A stretch of DNA of 18,623 nucleotides. Origin: Oscillospiraceae bacterium. GTDB taxonomy: Bacteria; Bacillota; Clostridia; Oscillospirales; Ruminococcaceae. Made by a program: the position numbers and the translations under genes. The DNA is taken from assembly GCA_020024615.1 (NCBI GenBank), contig JAHHTP010000028.1, positions 1 to 18,623 of the forward strand, read 5' to 3'. The notes under the pieces are model-generated. The model was not told where the DNA came from and did no database searches. It saw only the letters and a list, made by a program, of their open reading frames with translations. Shown one piece after another: positions 7,392 to 15,334 of the stretch (position 1 is the first letter of the stretch; each line of letters begins with the position of its first letter).

Positions 7392-7420
7392 ATTATACAA
7401 TACTTTTTCGTACAGTGCAA
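7392..7420 (-). promoter_or_regulatory. Promoter of ychF
   Basis: On the minus strand TTGCAC (7420-7415) and TATAAT (7397-7392) are 17 bases apart. The roughly 80-base leader contains a hairpin, CAGGTTG paired with CAGCCTG (about 7343-7360), of unknown role. Confidence 0.75.
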
Positions 7421-7535
7421 GACCCAAAACAGAATTCCTTTTGAGAGAAAAATAATCTATTGTAGTGAATTTCTGAATAAACAAAAAAGATTTGCAGCAA
7501 TTTTGAAGATTTTTAAAATTTTATCCATTTTTTCA

Positions 7536-7564
7536 TTGTATTCTATTAAGTAGTGGTATATAAT
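7536..7564 (+). promoter_or_regulatory. Promoter of the two-component operon
   Basis: TTGTAT (7536-7541) and TATAAT (7559-7564) are 17 bases apart, about 60 bases before the response regulator start. The roughly 115-base AT-rich stretch between this promoter and the divergent ychF promoter holds nothing else I recognise. Confidence 0.7.
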
Positions 7565-7626
7565 ATAGGTGAAAGACAGAGCATAGGAAATGACACCACA
7601 AAATCTAATCTAACGGAGGAAAAACG

Positions 7627-8316
7627 ATGGCAATTGGAAAAATTTTAATTGTCGATGATGACAAGAATATTTGTGAGTTACTTCGGTTGTACATGGAAAA
7701 AGAGGAATATGAAGTTGTATTGTCCCATAACGGTGAAGATGCAGTAAATAAATTCAGCCAGGTTAATCCGGATCTGGTGTTGCTGGATATTATGCTTCCG
7801 GGTCAGGACGGCTGGCAGGTGTGCAGAGAAATCCGCAAAAAGAGCGATGCTCCAATTATTATGATTACTGCAAAAGGCGAAACCTTTGATAAGGTTCTGG
7901 GTCTGGAACTGGGTGCTGATGACTATGTGGTCAAACCGTTTGATGCCAAAGAGGTTGTTGCTCGTGTGAAAGCAGTTCTGCGTAGAATGGGCAAGAGCAC
8001 GCACGAGGATGTTAAAGAAGTATGCTATGATAAACTGGTCGTTAACATGACAAAGTACGAGCTGAAAGTTGATGGCAAGGTGGTGGACACGCCGCCGAAA
8101 GAACTGGAATTGTTGTTCCATCTGGCCTCCAATCCAAATAAGGTATTTACCCGTGATCAGCTTCTGGATGAGGTTTGGGGCTTTGAGTATTACGGTGACT
8201 CTCGTACCATTGATGTACATGTCAAACGCCTGAGAGAAAAACTGGAAGGTGTTTCGGACAAATGGTTCTTAAAAACCGTATGGGGTGTTGGATACAAATT
8301 TGAAGTAAACGAATAA
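7627..8316 (+). CDS. OmpR/PhoB-family response regulator
   Basis: A 229-residue transcription factor with an N-terminal receiver domain (about 1-120) and a C-terminal winged-helix DNA-binding domain (about 130-227). The receiver shows the acidic pocket D10/D11/D12, phosphoacceptor D54 in VLLDIMLPG, T81 and K103 in the DDYVVKPFD loop, so it should be phosphorylatable. The DNA-binding domain has the typical RDQLLDEVWG, RTIDVHVKRLREKLE and VWGVGYKF stretches. Start: CGGAGG lies 8 bases upstream of the ATG. The partner kinase follows after 57 bases, and htrA lies beyond; by analogy with Bacillus CssR this may control htrA, but the target is inferred. Confidence 0.95.
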   Translation: MAIGKILIVDDDKNICELLRLYMEKEEYEVVLSHNGEDAVNKFSQVNPDLVLLDIMLPGQDGWQVCREIRKKSDAPIIMITAKGETFDKVLGLELGADDYVVKPFDAKEVVARVKAVLRRMGKSTHEDVKEVCYDKLVVNMTKYELKVDGKVVDTPPKELELLFHLASNPNKVFTRDQLLDEVWGFEYYGDSRTIDVHVKRLREKLEGVSDKWFLKTVWGVGYKFEVNE

Positions 8317-8322
8317 ACATTG

Positions 8323-8349
8323 CGGCTGTCGGTACGGCAGCCGTTTTTT
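8323..8349 (+). terminator. Hairpin with T run between response regulator and kinase genes
   Basis: CGGCTG (8323-8328) pairs with CAGCCG (8338-8343), extended by a T-G and a C-G pair, and six T follow. Since no other promoter for the kinase is visible, this probably acts as a partial terminator that lowers kinase relative to regulator expression. Confidence 0.7.
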
Positions 8350-8373
8350 CATAAAAAGAGGGTGTAAAAACCG

Positions 8374-9855
8374 ATGAAAAAGAGTTATGCAAGGCGCATT
8401 ATGGTGGCATGCAGTGCCATGATTTTGGCAAGTATTTTGATTCTGGACAGCATTTTGATGATGTTTGTCTGGCAATATTTTAAACAGGAAAAATACAATC
8501 TGCTACAGGAAAATGTCAATACGGCTCTGATTATGATGCAGGAATATATCGATAGGGCTGATACAATTGAAACTGACATGATTTCTCCAGCCTTTAACAT
8601 GCTCGCCGCTGCCATAGATGCCAATCTGGTTTTAGCGGATAATGAGGGTCGTTTTGTATTTTCAGCAAGTGGGGGAAGAAACGATCAGATCGCATTATAT
8701 GGTAATGGTGACCGTATTCCGGCTTCAATCATGGAAAAGCTTGACGAGAATACAGAAATATATGATTCGAAAAATTTAGACGGGATGTGCCGAATCCGTT
8801 GTTATACTTATGCCAAAGTAATCACAACGCAGACTGGGAAACCGGTGGGATATATTATTGCATCCATGCCAATCACAATGCATTTACAGGGATTTATGCT
8901 CAAAATGTCCAGGCTTTGCTTAACAGCGTCGATACCAGTATTGATTTTGGCTTGCATTGTTTGTTATGGAGTGGCAGAACAGATTGCCAAGCCGCTTCGT
9001 TTGGCGGCGAATGCGGCACAGCAGTTTGGTAAAGGCGATTTTACCGCACGGCTTCCGGTGGATTCTGATGATGAAATTGGTGTTCTGATGCGGGAAATGA
9101 ATATTATGGGACAGTCGCTTGCTGCAAATGACAGCATTCAAAGAAGCTTCGTCGCGAATGTTTCTCATGAATTAAAGACACCGATGACTTCAATTTCCGG
9201 ATTTGTGGATGGTATTTTAGATGGTACTATTCCAAAGTCAAAGGAACGGTATTATTTACAGTTGGTCAGTGAAGAGGTGAAGCGTTTATCCCGTCTGGTA
9301 CGCAGTATGCTGAATCTATCCAAAATTGAGGCAGGTGAGATGCAGCTGAATAAAACCGAGTTTAATATTTTGGATACGGTGATTCAGGTGGTTCTTTCTT
9401 TTGAAGACAGAATTGAACAGAATAATATCGAAATCAGGGGATTGGATATTGAACCGGTCTATGTCAGTGCAGATGAGGATTTGATTCATCAGGTGTTGTA
9501 TAATTTGATTGAAAATGCGGTAAAATTTACAAATGAGAGAGGCTATATCGCATTCGATATTTATCGCAGAGGTTCCATGGTCTATGTTGGCGTTCAGAAC
9601 AGCGGTGTTGGCTTAACCAAGAATGAATTGGAAAATGTTTTCAAACGATTCTATAAATCTGACCGTTCGAGAGGTCTGGATAAAACGGGATTTGGTCTCG
9701 GATTATATATTGTTCGTTCGATTGTAGCGACACATGGTGGTGAGGTTGAAGTGGAAAGTATTGAAGGCGAATATTGTAGATTCACGGTATCTCTCCCGGC
9801 GGCAGCCGACACAGCAAATTTCCGAGGACGCCGTAGCAGACCGCTCGGGAAATAA
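8374..9855 (+). CDS. HAMP-containing sensor histidine kinase
   Basis: A 493-residue membrane kinase. A first membrane segment at about 10-33 is followed by an extracytoplasmic sensor region of roughly 145 residues (about 36-180), a second membrane segment at about 181-202, a HAMP domain ending in DSDDEIGVLMREMN, then HisKA with the phosphorylation site H265 in FVANVSHELKTPM. The HATPase domain shows the N box NLIENAVKF, the GVGLTKNE G1 box and GFGLGLYIV G2 box. All catalytic motifs are intact. The sensor region has no domain I can name, so the signal is unknown; gene order beside htrA suggests misfolded exported protein or envelope damage. The start follows AAGAGGGTG. No hairpin terminator is seen after it. 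Confidence 0.95.
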   Translation: MKKSYARRIMVACSAMILASILILDSILMMFVWQYFKQEKYNLLQENVNTALIMMQEYIDRADTIETDMISPAFNMLAAAIDANLVLADNEGRFVFSASGGRNDQIALYGNGDRIPASIMEKLDENTEIYDSKNLDGMCRIRCYTYAKVITTQTGKPVGYIIASMPITMHLQGFMLKMSRLCLTASIPVLILACIVCYGVAEQIAKPLRLAANAAQQFGKGDFTARLPVDSDDEIGVLMREMNIMGQSLAANDSIQRSFVANVSHELKTPMTSISGFVDGILDGTIPKSKERYYLQLVSEEVKRLSRLVRSMLNLSKIEAGEMQLNKTEFNILDTVIQVVLSFEDRIEQNNIEIRGLDIEPVYVSADEDLIHQVLYNLIENAVKFTNERGYIAFDIYRRGSMVYVGVQNSGVGLTKNELENVFKRFYKSDRSRGLDKTGFGLGLYIVRSIVATHGGEVEVESIEGEYCRFTVSLPAAADTANFRGRRSRPLGK

Positions 9856-9934
9856 CGAAATTTGTTTACGAAACGGACATAAATCTTACGCATAAATTTG
9901 GCATTGCGTTTAAGGTCAGGAAAATTGGATATGT

Positions 9935-9940
9935 TATAAT
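9935..9940 (+). promoter_or_regulatory. Extended -10 promoter of htrA with a poor -35
   Basis: TATAAT (9935-9940) is preceded by TG at 9932-9933, an extended -10, but the base window 17 upstream (AAGGTC region) is unlike TTGACA, which is typical of activator-dependent promoters. Upstream, TTACG occurs at 9866-9870 and 9886-9890, 20 bases apart, and CATAAAT at 9878-9884 and 9891-9897; these are possible response-regulator sites. Confidence 0.55.
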
Positions 9941-9970
9941 AAATTCAAATAAAAAAGGGAGGAAACATAA

Positions 9971-11188
9971 ATGGAACAAAACAAATCCCCTTATGGAGCA
10001 TATGAGCACAAACCAAAGGATACTAACCCCAAACCTCCAAAAAAGAACAAGACAGTTTGGATTATTCTTCTAGCCGTTCTGATTGTAGTTTTAATAATTG
10101 TCGGAATTGGTATTGGCGGAGGATTGCTCTATTCCAGAACAAAAGAAATAGTTTCTTCTAATTCACTTTCCAACGAACAGACTGATAAGCCAAGTCTTGA
10201 AATTGAAGAAACACCACATCAAGATGTATCTTTGCCACAGAGCGGCCAAAAGCTGACCTCAGTTCAAGTGGCACAAAAAATGATGCCGTCGGTAGTTGCT
10301 ATTGTGATATATCAAGAGCAGAATGGCAGAATGGTTGCGTTAGGTTCGGGTTCTGGTGTAGTGATGACGAAAGACGGTTATATTTTGACTTGTTCCCATG
10401 TTGTTAATGATGGTATGGTGGATAAGATTGATATCCTGTTTACCGATGGTAATGAGGCTTCTGCTAAATTGGTTGGTTTTGATACTCAAACCGATTTGGC
10501 GGTCATTAAAACCGATAAAAAGAATTTGACCCCGGCAGAGTTTGGTGATTCAAATGAAACCCAGGTAGGCCAACCAGTTTATGTTATTGGTAGTCCGAGT
10601 GGTGTGGAGTATATCGGATCTTTTGCGGGTGGTTATGTTTCGGCTGTCAATCGTGAGATCACTGTTGGTACTCAAAAATATAAACTTGCTTGTATTCAGA
10701 CTGATGCAGCAATCAACCCGGGAAATTCCGGTGGACCGCTGATCAATGAGTATGGTCAGGTTATCGGTATTAACTCAGCAAAGTTGGTTTCTACGAATGT
10801 AGAGGGCATGGGTTTCTCGATTCCGATCAATACAGCGCAGTCGGTAATCGCTTCGTTGATGGAGAGCGGTTATGTTACTGGCAGACCGAAAATTGGTATT
10901 ACCTTCACAAGCATTAGTAAGGAACTGGCTGAATTAACGGGTATTCCACAGGGTATGCGTGTTGTTGGAATCAGCGAGGATTGCGATGTTGCAAAGAAAA
11001 ATGTCAAAATCGGTGATATTATTACTGCAGTGGACGGTAAAACGGTGACAGAGTTGAATGAGGTGGCATTACAGCTGAACAAAAAGCAGCCAGGTGATTC
11101 GGTAACACTCTCTATTTATCGTGTCAACGAGGATGGCACGGAAGAAACATTTGATGTGGATGTCGTATTATCTGAAAAAACCAATTAA
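9971..11188 (+). CDS. htrA: Membrane-anchored HtrA/DegP-type serine protease with PDZ domain
   Basis: A 405-residue envelope quality-control protease. It begins with a short Pro/Lys-rich cytoplasmic tail (1-28), a single membrane anchor (about 29-52), a linker, and an extracytoplasmic trypsin-like domain (about 85-290) with an intact triad: H143 in LTCSHVV, D175 in TDLAVIKT and S253 in PGNSGGPL. One C-terminal PDZ domain covers about 300-400 (KIGITFTSIS through DSVTLSIYR). Such proteins degrade or refold misfolded exported proteins. The ATG follows GGGAGGA. It sits directly downstream of a two-component system, as htrA genes often do in Firmicutes. No clear terminator follows before the next promoter at 11251. 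Confidence 0.96.
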   Translation: MEQNKSPYGAYEHKPKDTNPKPPKKNKTVWIILLAVLIVVLIIVGIGIGGGLLYSRTKEIVSSNSLSNEQTDKPSLEIEETPHQDVSLPQSGQKLTSVQVAQKMMPSVVAIVIYQEQNGRMVALGSGSGVVMTKDGYILTCSHVVNDGMVDKIDILFTDGNEASAKLVGFDTQTDLAVIKTDKKNLTPAEFGDSNETQVGQPVYVIGSPSGVEYIGSFAGGYVSAVNREITVGTQKYKLACIQTDAAINPGNSGGPLINEYGQVIGINSAKLVSTNVEGMGFSIPINTAQSVIASLMESGYVTGRPKIGITFTSISKELAELTGIPQGMRVVGISEDCDVAKKNVKIGDIITAVDGKTVTELNEVALQLNKKQPGDSVTLSIYRVNEDGTEETFDVDVVLSEKTN

Positions 11189-11250
11189 GCAGCACTTTCA
11201 CAATCCTTTTAAATTTAGATATTCAAACGAAAATGACTTTCAGTTTTCTG

Positions 11251-11279
11251 TTGACTTTTTTGTATTGCTGAATTATAAT
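11251..11279 (+). promoter_or_regulatory. Promoter of the PHP-family gene
   Basis: TTGACT (11251-11256) and TATAAT (11274-11279) are 17 bases apart, 30 bases before the start codon. Confidence 0.8.
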
Positions 11280-11309
11280 AAAGATACAAAAATTGTAGGG
11301 GGAGTCATT

Positions 11310-12116
11310 ATGAAATATGTAATTGACCATGACTATCACATTCATTCAAGATTATCAAGCTGTTCGGGTATCCCAGAACAGACACCAGAGCGTATTCTGC
11401 AATATGCGAAGGAAAACGGCTTCAAACAAATCTGTTTAACAGATCATTTTTGGGATGAAGATGTGCCGGGTGCAAGTGATTGGTATAAACCACAGAACTA
11501 TGCACATATCGTACAAAGTTTGCCGTTGCCGCAGGATGAGCAGGTAAAGTTCTATTTCGGCTGTGAATGTGATATGGATCGCTTTTATACTGTTGGTCTT
11601 AGTAAAGAAAAGTTTGAAAAATTTGACTTTATCATTATCCCGACCACACACATGCACATGATGGGGTTCACTTTAACCGAGGCAGATGATACATTGGAAC
11701 GCCGCAAGGAGTTGTATCTGCTTCGAATGGAGGAACTTTTGAAAAAAGATCTGCCGTTTTATAAAGTAGGTCTGGCACATCCAACTGATGGATTGCTGGC
11801 ACCAAAAAATCCGGAAGATCATCTGGAGGTTTTGGGTATGGTCAGTGATGAAGAATTCACGGATATCTTTACCAAGATTGCAGCCAAAGGTATGGGCATT
11901 GAACTGAATATGGGCAGCTTCCGGGGATATAATGCGGAAGGATGGGAGCGTTCACTGCATCCGTACAAAATTGCAAAGGCATGTGGATGTAAATTTTATC
12001 TTGGCAGTGATGCTCATGGCCCGGCGGCTTTGGATGAAGCAAAACCGATTTTTGAAAAAATAGTAGATTTACTCGGTTTGGAAGAGTCCGACAAATTTAA
12101 TCCGTTTGTAAAATAA
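11310..12116 (+). CDS. PHP-domain metal-dependent phosphoesterase (histidinol-phosphatase-like)
   Basis: A 268-residue protein of the PHP family, which hydrolyses phosphate esters with a cluster of metal ions. Metal-binding motifs are in order: DYHIHS (H10, H12), LTDHFWDE, CECD, THMHMM, LAHPTD and GSDAHGP near the C terminus. It resembles the HisK-type histidinol phosphatases and related phosphatases, but no histidine biosynthesis gene is nearby, so the substrate is not assignable. I chose ATG 11310 because GGGGGAG lies 6-8 bases before it and the strong promoter at 11251-11279 would lie inside the longer in-frame ORF that starts at 11121. A terminator closes the gene. Confidence 0.88.
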   Translation: MKYVIDHDYHIHSRLSSCSGIPEQTPERILQYAKENGFKQICLTDHFWDEDVPGASDWYKPQNYAHIVQSLPLPQDEQVKFYFGCECDMDRFYTVGLSKEKFEKFDFIIIPTTHMHMMGFTLTEADDTLERRKELYLLRMEELLKKDLPFYKVGLAHPTDGLLAPKNPEDHLEVLGMVSDEEFTDIFTKIAAKGMGIELNMGSFRGYNAEGWERSLHPYKIAKACGCKFYLGSDAHGPAALDEAKPIFEKIVDLLGLEESDKFNPFVK

Positions 12117-12124
12117 AAAGAGAG

Positions 12125-12156
12125 GCGATACCTGAAAAATCGGGTATCGCTTTTTT
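12125..12156 (+). terminator. Terminator after the PHP-family gene
   Basis: GCGATACCTG (12125-12134) pairs with CGGGTATCGC (12141-12150), with one T-G pair and a six-base loop, followed by six T. Confidence 0.9.
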
Positions 12157-12223
12157 GTTATTCGATAAGATTCCGCAAAATGTCCCTCTTTATCGGATTT
12201 ATCGCTAAAACACAAGAATTTAA

Positions 12224-12252
12224 TTGACTTTTTTGAAAATATATTATATCAT
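12224..12252 (+). promoter_or_regulatory. Promoter of the DUF2207 gene
   Basis: TTGACT (12224-12229) and TATCAT (12247-12252) are 17 bases apart. An overlapping TATATC is an alternative -10. The start codon is about 55 bases downstream. Confidence 0.65.
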
Positions 12253-12308
12253 AAATAAAGTAGAAAGCACAGCTGAATATTCTTTCACTGTACAGAGAGG
12301 ATGAGAAT

Positions 12309-14330
12309 ATGAAAATATTACAAGAGCAAAAAAAATTGCGGACTTTGACTGTGGTGTTTACAATACTGATGATATTGTTTGTGTTTACTGGATGCGGAAA
12401 AACAGAGCCACAGTCCGGCAAAACTTCAAACCCACAGATGCAGAATGCAATATTGGAAAATTATAATTTAAATGTACAGGTGCAAGGCAAGCATCGTATG
12501 GTGATTACCGAAACACTGACCATAAACTATCGAAATAAAATAGATGGTATCTGCCGTGTGATTCCTTATGAAGGATATCGATTTGACCCAGTGCGGAATG
12601 AGGTATCACAATTTCGTATGGTGCTTGATCAATTGGATGTAGATGCCGCTTATTCCATGCGCAAGGAGGCCGGAAAGGCATATTTAAAAATTGGTGCGTT
12701 GGAGGACTCCAAGGCTGGTGGTACACAGATCTACACGCTCAAATACCGGTTGAGTTGTTACCAAGATCAGGATGATACGCAGGATACTATGCTATGCGAT
12801 TTGCTCCCTTATGAATGGGAAGGAGAAATAAAATCTGCAAGCGTTAGTTTGACAATGCCAAAGGATTTTGAAGCGACTGGTATAAAATTGTATCGCTATG
12901 CAGGTGGCAGTTGGATTAATTCAAATGTTGGATATACAACAGCCGGAAAGACGATCACTATGCTGCTCAAGGAGAAACAGATTGCCGCCAATCCACAGCT
13001 GAATATGTTGATTACACTGCCAGAAGGCTATTTCAAAGGTGAAAAGACTCTGTTACCGTTGCAAATCTTCTTTTATGTTTTATTGATTTTGCTTACGGCG
13101 GGTGCCATTGTGTTGTGGTGGTTATATGGAAAACCGATGTCTGTACAGAAGGTTAGTGTCTTTTCCAATCATAAGCTAACGCCACTGGAAGATGCGTATT
13201 TGATGCGGCGCACGATTTCCATAACGGATATAGCTGCATTTTTGACCTATTGGGCAAACTGTGGTGTGGTTCGCATCACGCAGAGTTCGGCGAAGGAATA
13301 CACCATTTCCTGCCTAAATCCACCGGACAAGGCTGCTAAGAATTTTGAATTTACTTTATACAATGCTTTATTTGGAGCAGAAAAGAAAACATATTCTGTT
13401 TCAGATGCAGCTGCTATTATGCGGAATTGTTTGCCTAAAATTAAACGACAGACAGCAAGAAACTGTGCCGTACTTTGCGGTGGCAGGTTGTATACATTGG
13501 AATCTTATGTTGTAAAATACGGATCCTTATTTTTATCCGTAGTTCCGACAATGATGGTTATGGCAATCGGTGGACATCTTGCATTGGATTACAGTGCTGC
13601 TTATGTGGGATTGATTTCCAGTGCAGTACTATTGGTTATACATGGTGCTTTTTTATGGTTGAAGCGTGTCTGGTCCTCTCTCTCCAATAAGATGCACGCA
13701 GTTTTTACAGCGATCTATCTGGTGGTAGAACTGACAGTAATGGGCGGAATTATTTATTATGGCACTTCTTCCCTGCACATGAACTGGCAGCTGGCAGTTA
13801 TGGTAATCGCTACATTTCTGATTTTGGCAGTTTGTCTGTTGACAGGACGCATGACAGAAGGTTATCGTTTACAGCTTGCGCAGTTACAGGCGTATAAGCG
13901 TTTTCTGTGCAGTACACAGACGGTATCAGATGATATTTCTCCGTATTATTATGAGAATCTGCCAAGAGCATATGTACTGCGTATCGGAAAAATGTTCAGC
14001 AAGAAATGCGACATGTATCTGCTTCAGGAGCATGAGAGTATGTTAATGCGAGGAAAAACGGATGAATTATCTCATTCTACTGGCTTTTATCTATTATATC
14101 AAAAGTTTATTGGAAGCTTTTACCGTGCAGAGTTTGAATCTGCGTCGAATGATAACACGGATGTTCCTCAGCAGGACGGCAAAGTTTCGGCTGAAAAATC
14201 AACAGGGCAAAGGGGGGCTGGATTTTTCTCTACAATCATGTTTTATATTGTAATGGGATTTCAGAAAATTGCGCATGGAATCAATCTGGGAATCGACTGG
14301 GTTCAAGAGCGGTTTCATCGTACGCGCTGA
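12309..14330 (+). CDS. DUF2207 domain membrane protein, possible lipoprotein
   Basis: A 673-residue membrane protein of the DUF2207 family, whose function is unknown. It opens with a signal-type sequence (about 11-29) ending FTGC, so Cys30 may be lipidated, though Phe at -3 is not the usual lipobox residue. An extracytoplasmic beta-rich DUF2207 domain follows (about 45-235), with the family-like MVITETLTINY and IDGICRVIPY stretches. A membrane segment lies near 246-270, then a cytoplasmic region with a winged-helix-like segment (LTPLEDAYLMRRTISITDIAAFLTYW), and four more hydrophobic segments between about 400 and 520. The C-terminal portion is charged. RBS AGAGAGG is 8 bases upstream. It has its own promoter and terminator. 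Confidence 0.85.
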   Translation: MKILQEQKKLRTLTVVFTILMILFVFTGCGKTEPQSGKTSNPQMQNAILENYNLNVQVQGKHRMVITETLTINYRNKIDGICRVIPYEGYRFDPVRNEVSQFRMVLDQLDVDAAYSMRKEAGKAYLKIGALEDSKAGGTQIYTLKYRLSCYQDQDDTQDTMLCDLLPYEWEGEIKSASVSLTMPKDFEATGIKLYRYAGGSWINSNVGYTTAGKTITMLLKEKQIAANPQLNMLITLPEGYFKGEKTLLPLQIFFYVLLILLTAGAIVLWWLYGKPMSVQKVSVFSNHKLTPLEDAYLMRRTISITDIAAFLTYWANCGVVRITQSSAKEYTISCLNPPDKAAKNFEFTLYNALFGAEKKTYSVSDAAAIMRNCLPKIKRQTARNCAVLCGGRLYTLESYVVKYGSLFLSVVPTMMVMAIGGHLALDYSAAYVGLISSAVLLVIHGAFLWLKRVWSSLSNKMHAVFTAIYLVVELTVMGGIIYYGTSSLHMNWQLAVMVIATFLILAVCLLTGRMTEGYRLQLAQLQAYKRFLCSTQTVSDDISPYYYENLPRAYVLRIGKMFSKKCDMYLLQEHESMLMRGKTDELSHSTGFYLLYQKFIGSFYRAEFESASNDNTDVPQQDGKVSAEKSTGQRGAGFFSTIMFYIVMGFQKIAHGINLGIDWVQERFHRTR

Positions 14331-14388
14331 AAAAGAAAGAAACGAGTCAGTCTGATTCGGATCAGGAACCATAAGGGATAAAAGAATG

Positions 14389-14419
14389 AGCTGTCTGCGG
14401 TTTGGCAGGCAGCTTTTTT
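14389..14419 (+). terminator. Terminator between the DUF2207 gene and convergent mazF
   Basis: AGCTGTCTGC (14389-14398) pairs with GCAGGCAGCT (14405-14414), with one wobble, followed by six T. A small CTGAT-TCGG-ATCAG hairpin precedes it near 14351-14364. On the other strand it may also stop mazF transcription, but the T run there is weak. Confidence 0.85.
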
Positions 14420-14436
14420 GATTGCAGATGTAAGTT

Positions 14437-14781
14437 TTATTTTAAACCGAAGCTGACCGACAGTGCCTGATTGATTTGGTTCATGGCAGAATCATCCAGC
14501 ATGCCCATACGCTCTTTCAGACGTTTTTTATCCAGAGTTCGAATTTGTTCAAGCAGAACAATAGAATCTTTGGAAAGGCCGCAGGAACTTCCAGCAACTT
14601 CAATATGGGTGGGGAGTTTGGCTTTTTCTTTCTGGCTGGTAATGGCGGCTGCAATAACGGTAGGGCTGTATTTATTTCCGATATCATTCTGGACAATCAG
14701 GACGGGGCGGATTCCGCCTTGTTCTGAACCGACGACCGGGCTTAAATCCGCATAGTAAATATCTCCGCGTTTGACATTCAT
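14437..14781 (-). CDS. mazF: MazF/PemK-type endoribonuclease (EndoA-like toxin), no adjacent antitoxin
   Basis: A 114-residue protein closely resembling Bacillus EndoA/NdoA, a sequence-specific mRNA interferase. Family marks are VKRGDIYYADLSPVVGSEQGG at the N terminus (including the conserved Arg-Gly-Asp and the Gly-x-Glu-Gln-Gly-Gly loop), RPVLIVQND, VIAAAITSQ and LPTHIEV, then the helical KDSIVLLEQIRTLDKKRL. Length and motifs are intact, so it should be active. In Bacillus the antitoxin gene lies directly upstream; here the upstream bases are an AGGAGG site, about 80 non-coding bases and the RNase P RNA terminator, with no room for a typical antitoxin. The antitoxin, if any, must be elsewhere. 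I could not pick a firm promoter. Confidence 0.94.
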   Translation of the reverse strand: MNVKRGDIYYADLSPVVGSEQGGIRPVLIVQNDIGNKYSPTVIAAAITSQKEKAKLPTHIEVAGSSCGLSKDSIVLLEQIRTLDKKRLKERMGMLDDSAMNQINQALSVSFGLK

Positions 14782-14861
14782 TTTTATTTCCTCCTTTTCT
14801 TTTGAACAATATTTGGATTACATCTTTATTGTGAGAAGGCAGAAGGATTTTTATACACCGA

Positions 14862-14901
14862 AAAAATAGAAAAAGACTATGATATAAAATCATAGTCTTT
14901 T
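14862..14901 (-). terminator. Terminator of RNase P RNA
   Basis: A perfect 13-pair stem, AAAAGACTATGAT (14871-14883) against ATCATAGTCTTTT (14889-14901), with a five-base loop. On the minus strand it continues into TCTATTTTTTC. Confidence 0.9.
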
Positions 14902-14910
14902 CTTCATTGG

Positions 14911-15247
14911 TGCGACTAAGCCTATAAGCCGAGTTCTGTTAAATACGACAATCTATCTCGACGTTTTGTTGCCAAAACGCTCTAGCCACCTTTCGGAACC
15001 GTCGGGCCGACGAATCCATTCCTGTCGGTGTTGCATCGGATAGGGTTTACATGGCCGTACAGTCTCCTGCACGCCGGTGAGCTCTTACCTCGCCTTTCCA
15101 TCCTTACCGTTATAAACGGCGGTATCTCTCTGTTGCACTAGCCCGGGAGTCGCCTCCGGCTGCCGTTAGCAGTTATCCTTGCCCTGGATGCTCGGACTTT
15201 CCTCACAGTCCTTGTTTCATGACCGCGCTGCCGTACAGCTTACTCGC
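14911..15247 (-). ncRNA. rnpB: RNase P RNA, bacterial class A
   Basis: The catalytic RNA of ribonuclease P, which trims the 5' leader from pre-tRNAs. On the minus strand the hallmark conserved blocks are present in order: GAGGAAAGTCCG near the 5' end, the P4-region sequences, GATGGAAAGGCGAGGTAAGAG, CCGACAGGAATGG with GGCTAGAG downstream, and the 3' block ACAGAACTCGGCTTATAGG. The ends pair to form P1: GCGA-TAAGC at the 5' end (from 15247) with GCTTA-TCGC at the 3' end (to 14912), across one mismatch. The promoter predicts transcription starting at about 15247, agreeing with P1. It lies between thrS and mazF, all on the same strand. Confidence 0.96.
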
Positions 15248-15253
15248 AAAAAT

Positions 15254-15282
15254 ATTATAACCGTTTTTGTTGGAAAAGTCAA
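15254..15282 (-). promoter_or_regulatory. Promoter of rnpB
   Basis: On the minus strand TTGACT (15282-15277) and TATAAT (15259-15254) are 17 bases apart. The predicted start, 7 bases after the -10, coincides with the P1 stem of RNase P RNA. Confidence 0.88.
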
Positions 15283-15283
15283 G

Positions 15284-15314
15284 AAAAAAATCCGGCCAAG
15301 AAGGCTTGACCGGA
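15284..15314 (-). terminator. Terminator of thrS
   Basis: TCCGGTCAAG (15314-15305) pairs with CTTGGCCGGA (15300-15291), one wobble, followed on the minus strand by seven T. The T run directly abuts the rnpB -35 box. Confidence 0.88.
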
Positions 15315-15334
15315 AATCTCTTGTAATTGTAGAA

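Noticed and set aside
7678..8220. 180-residue minus-strand ORF inside the response regulator
   Set aside because: Long antisense shadow of a clear regulator gene, with Gln/His/Asn-rich composition and no family match.
11121..11309. N-terminal extension of the PHP-family protein
   Set aside because: It overlaps htrA's end and the strong promoter at 11251-11279; ATG 11310 has a GGGGGAG site and matches the family start DYHIHS.
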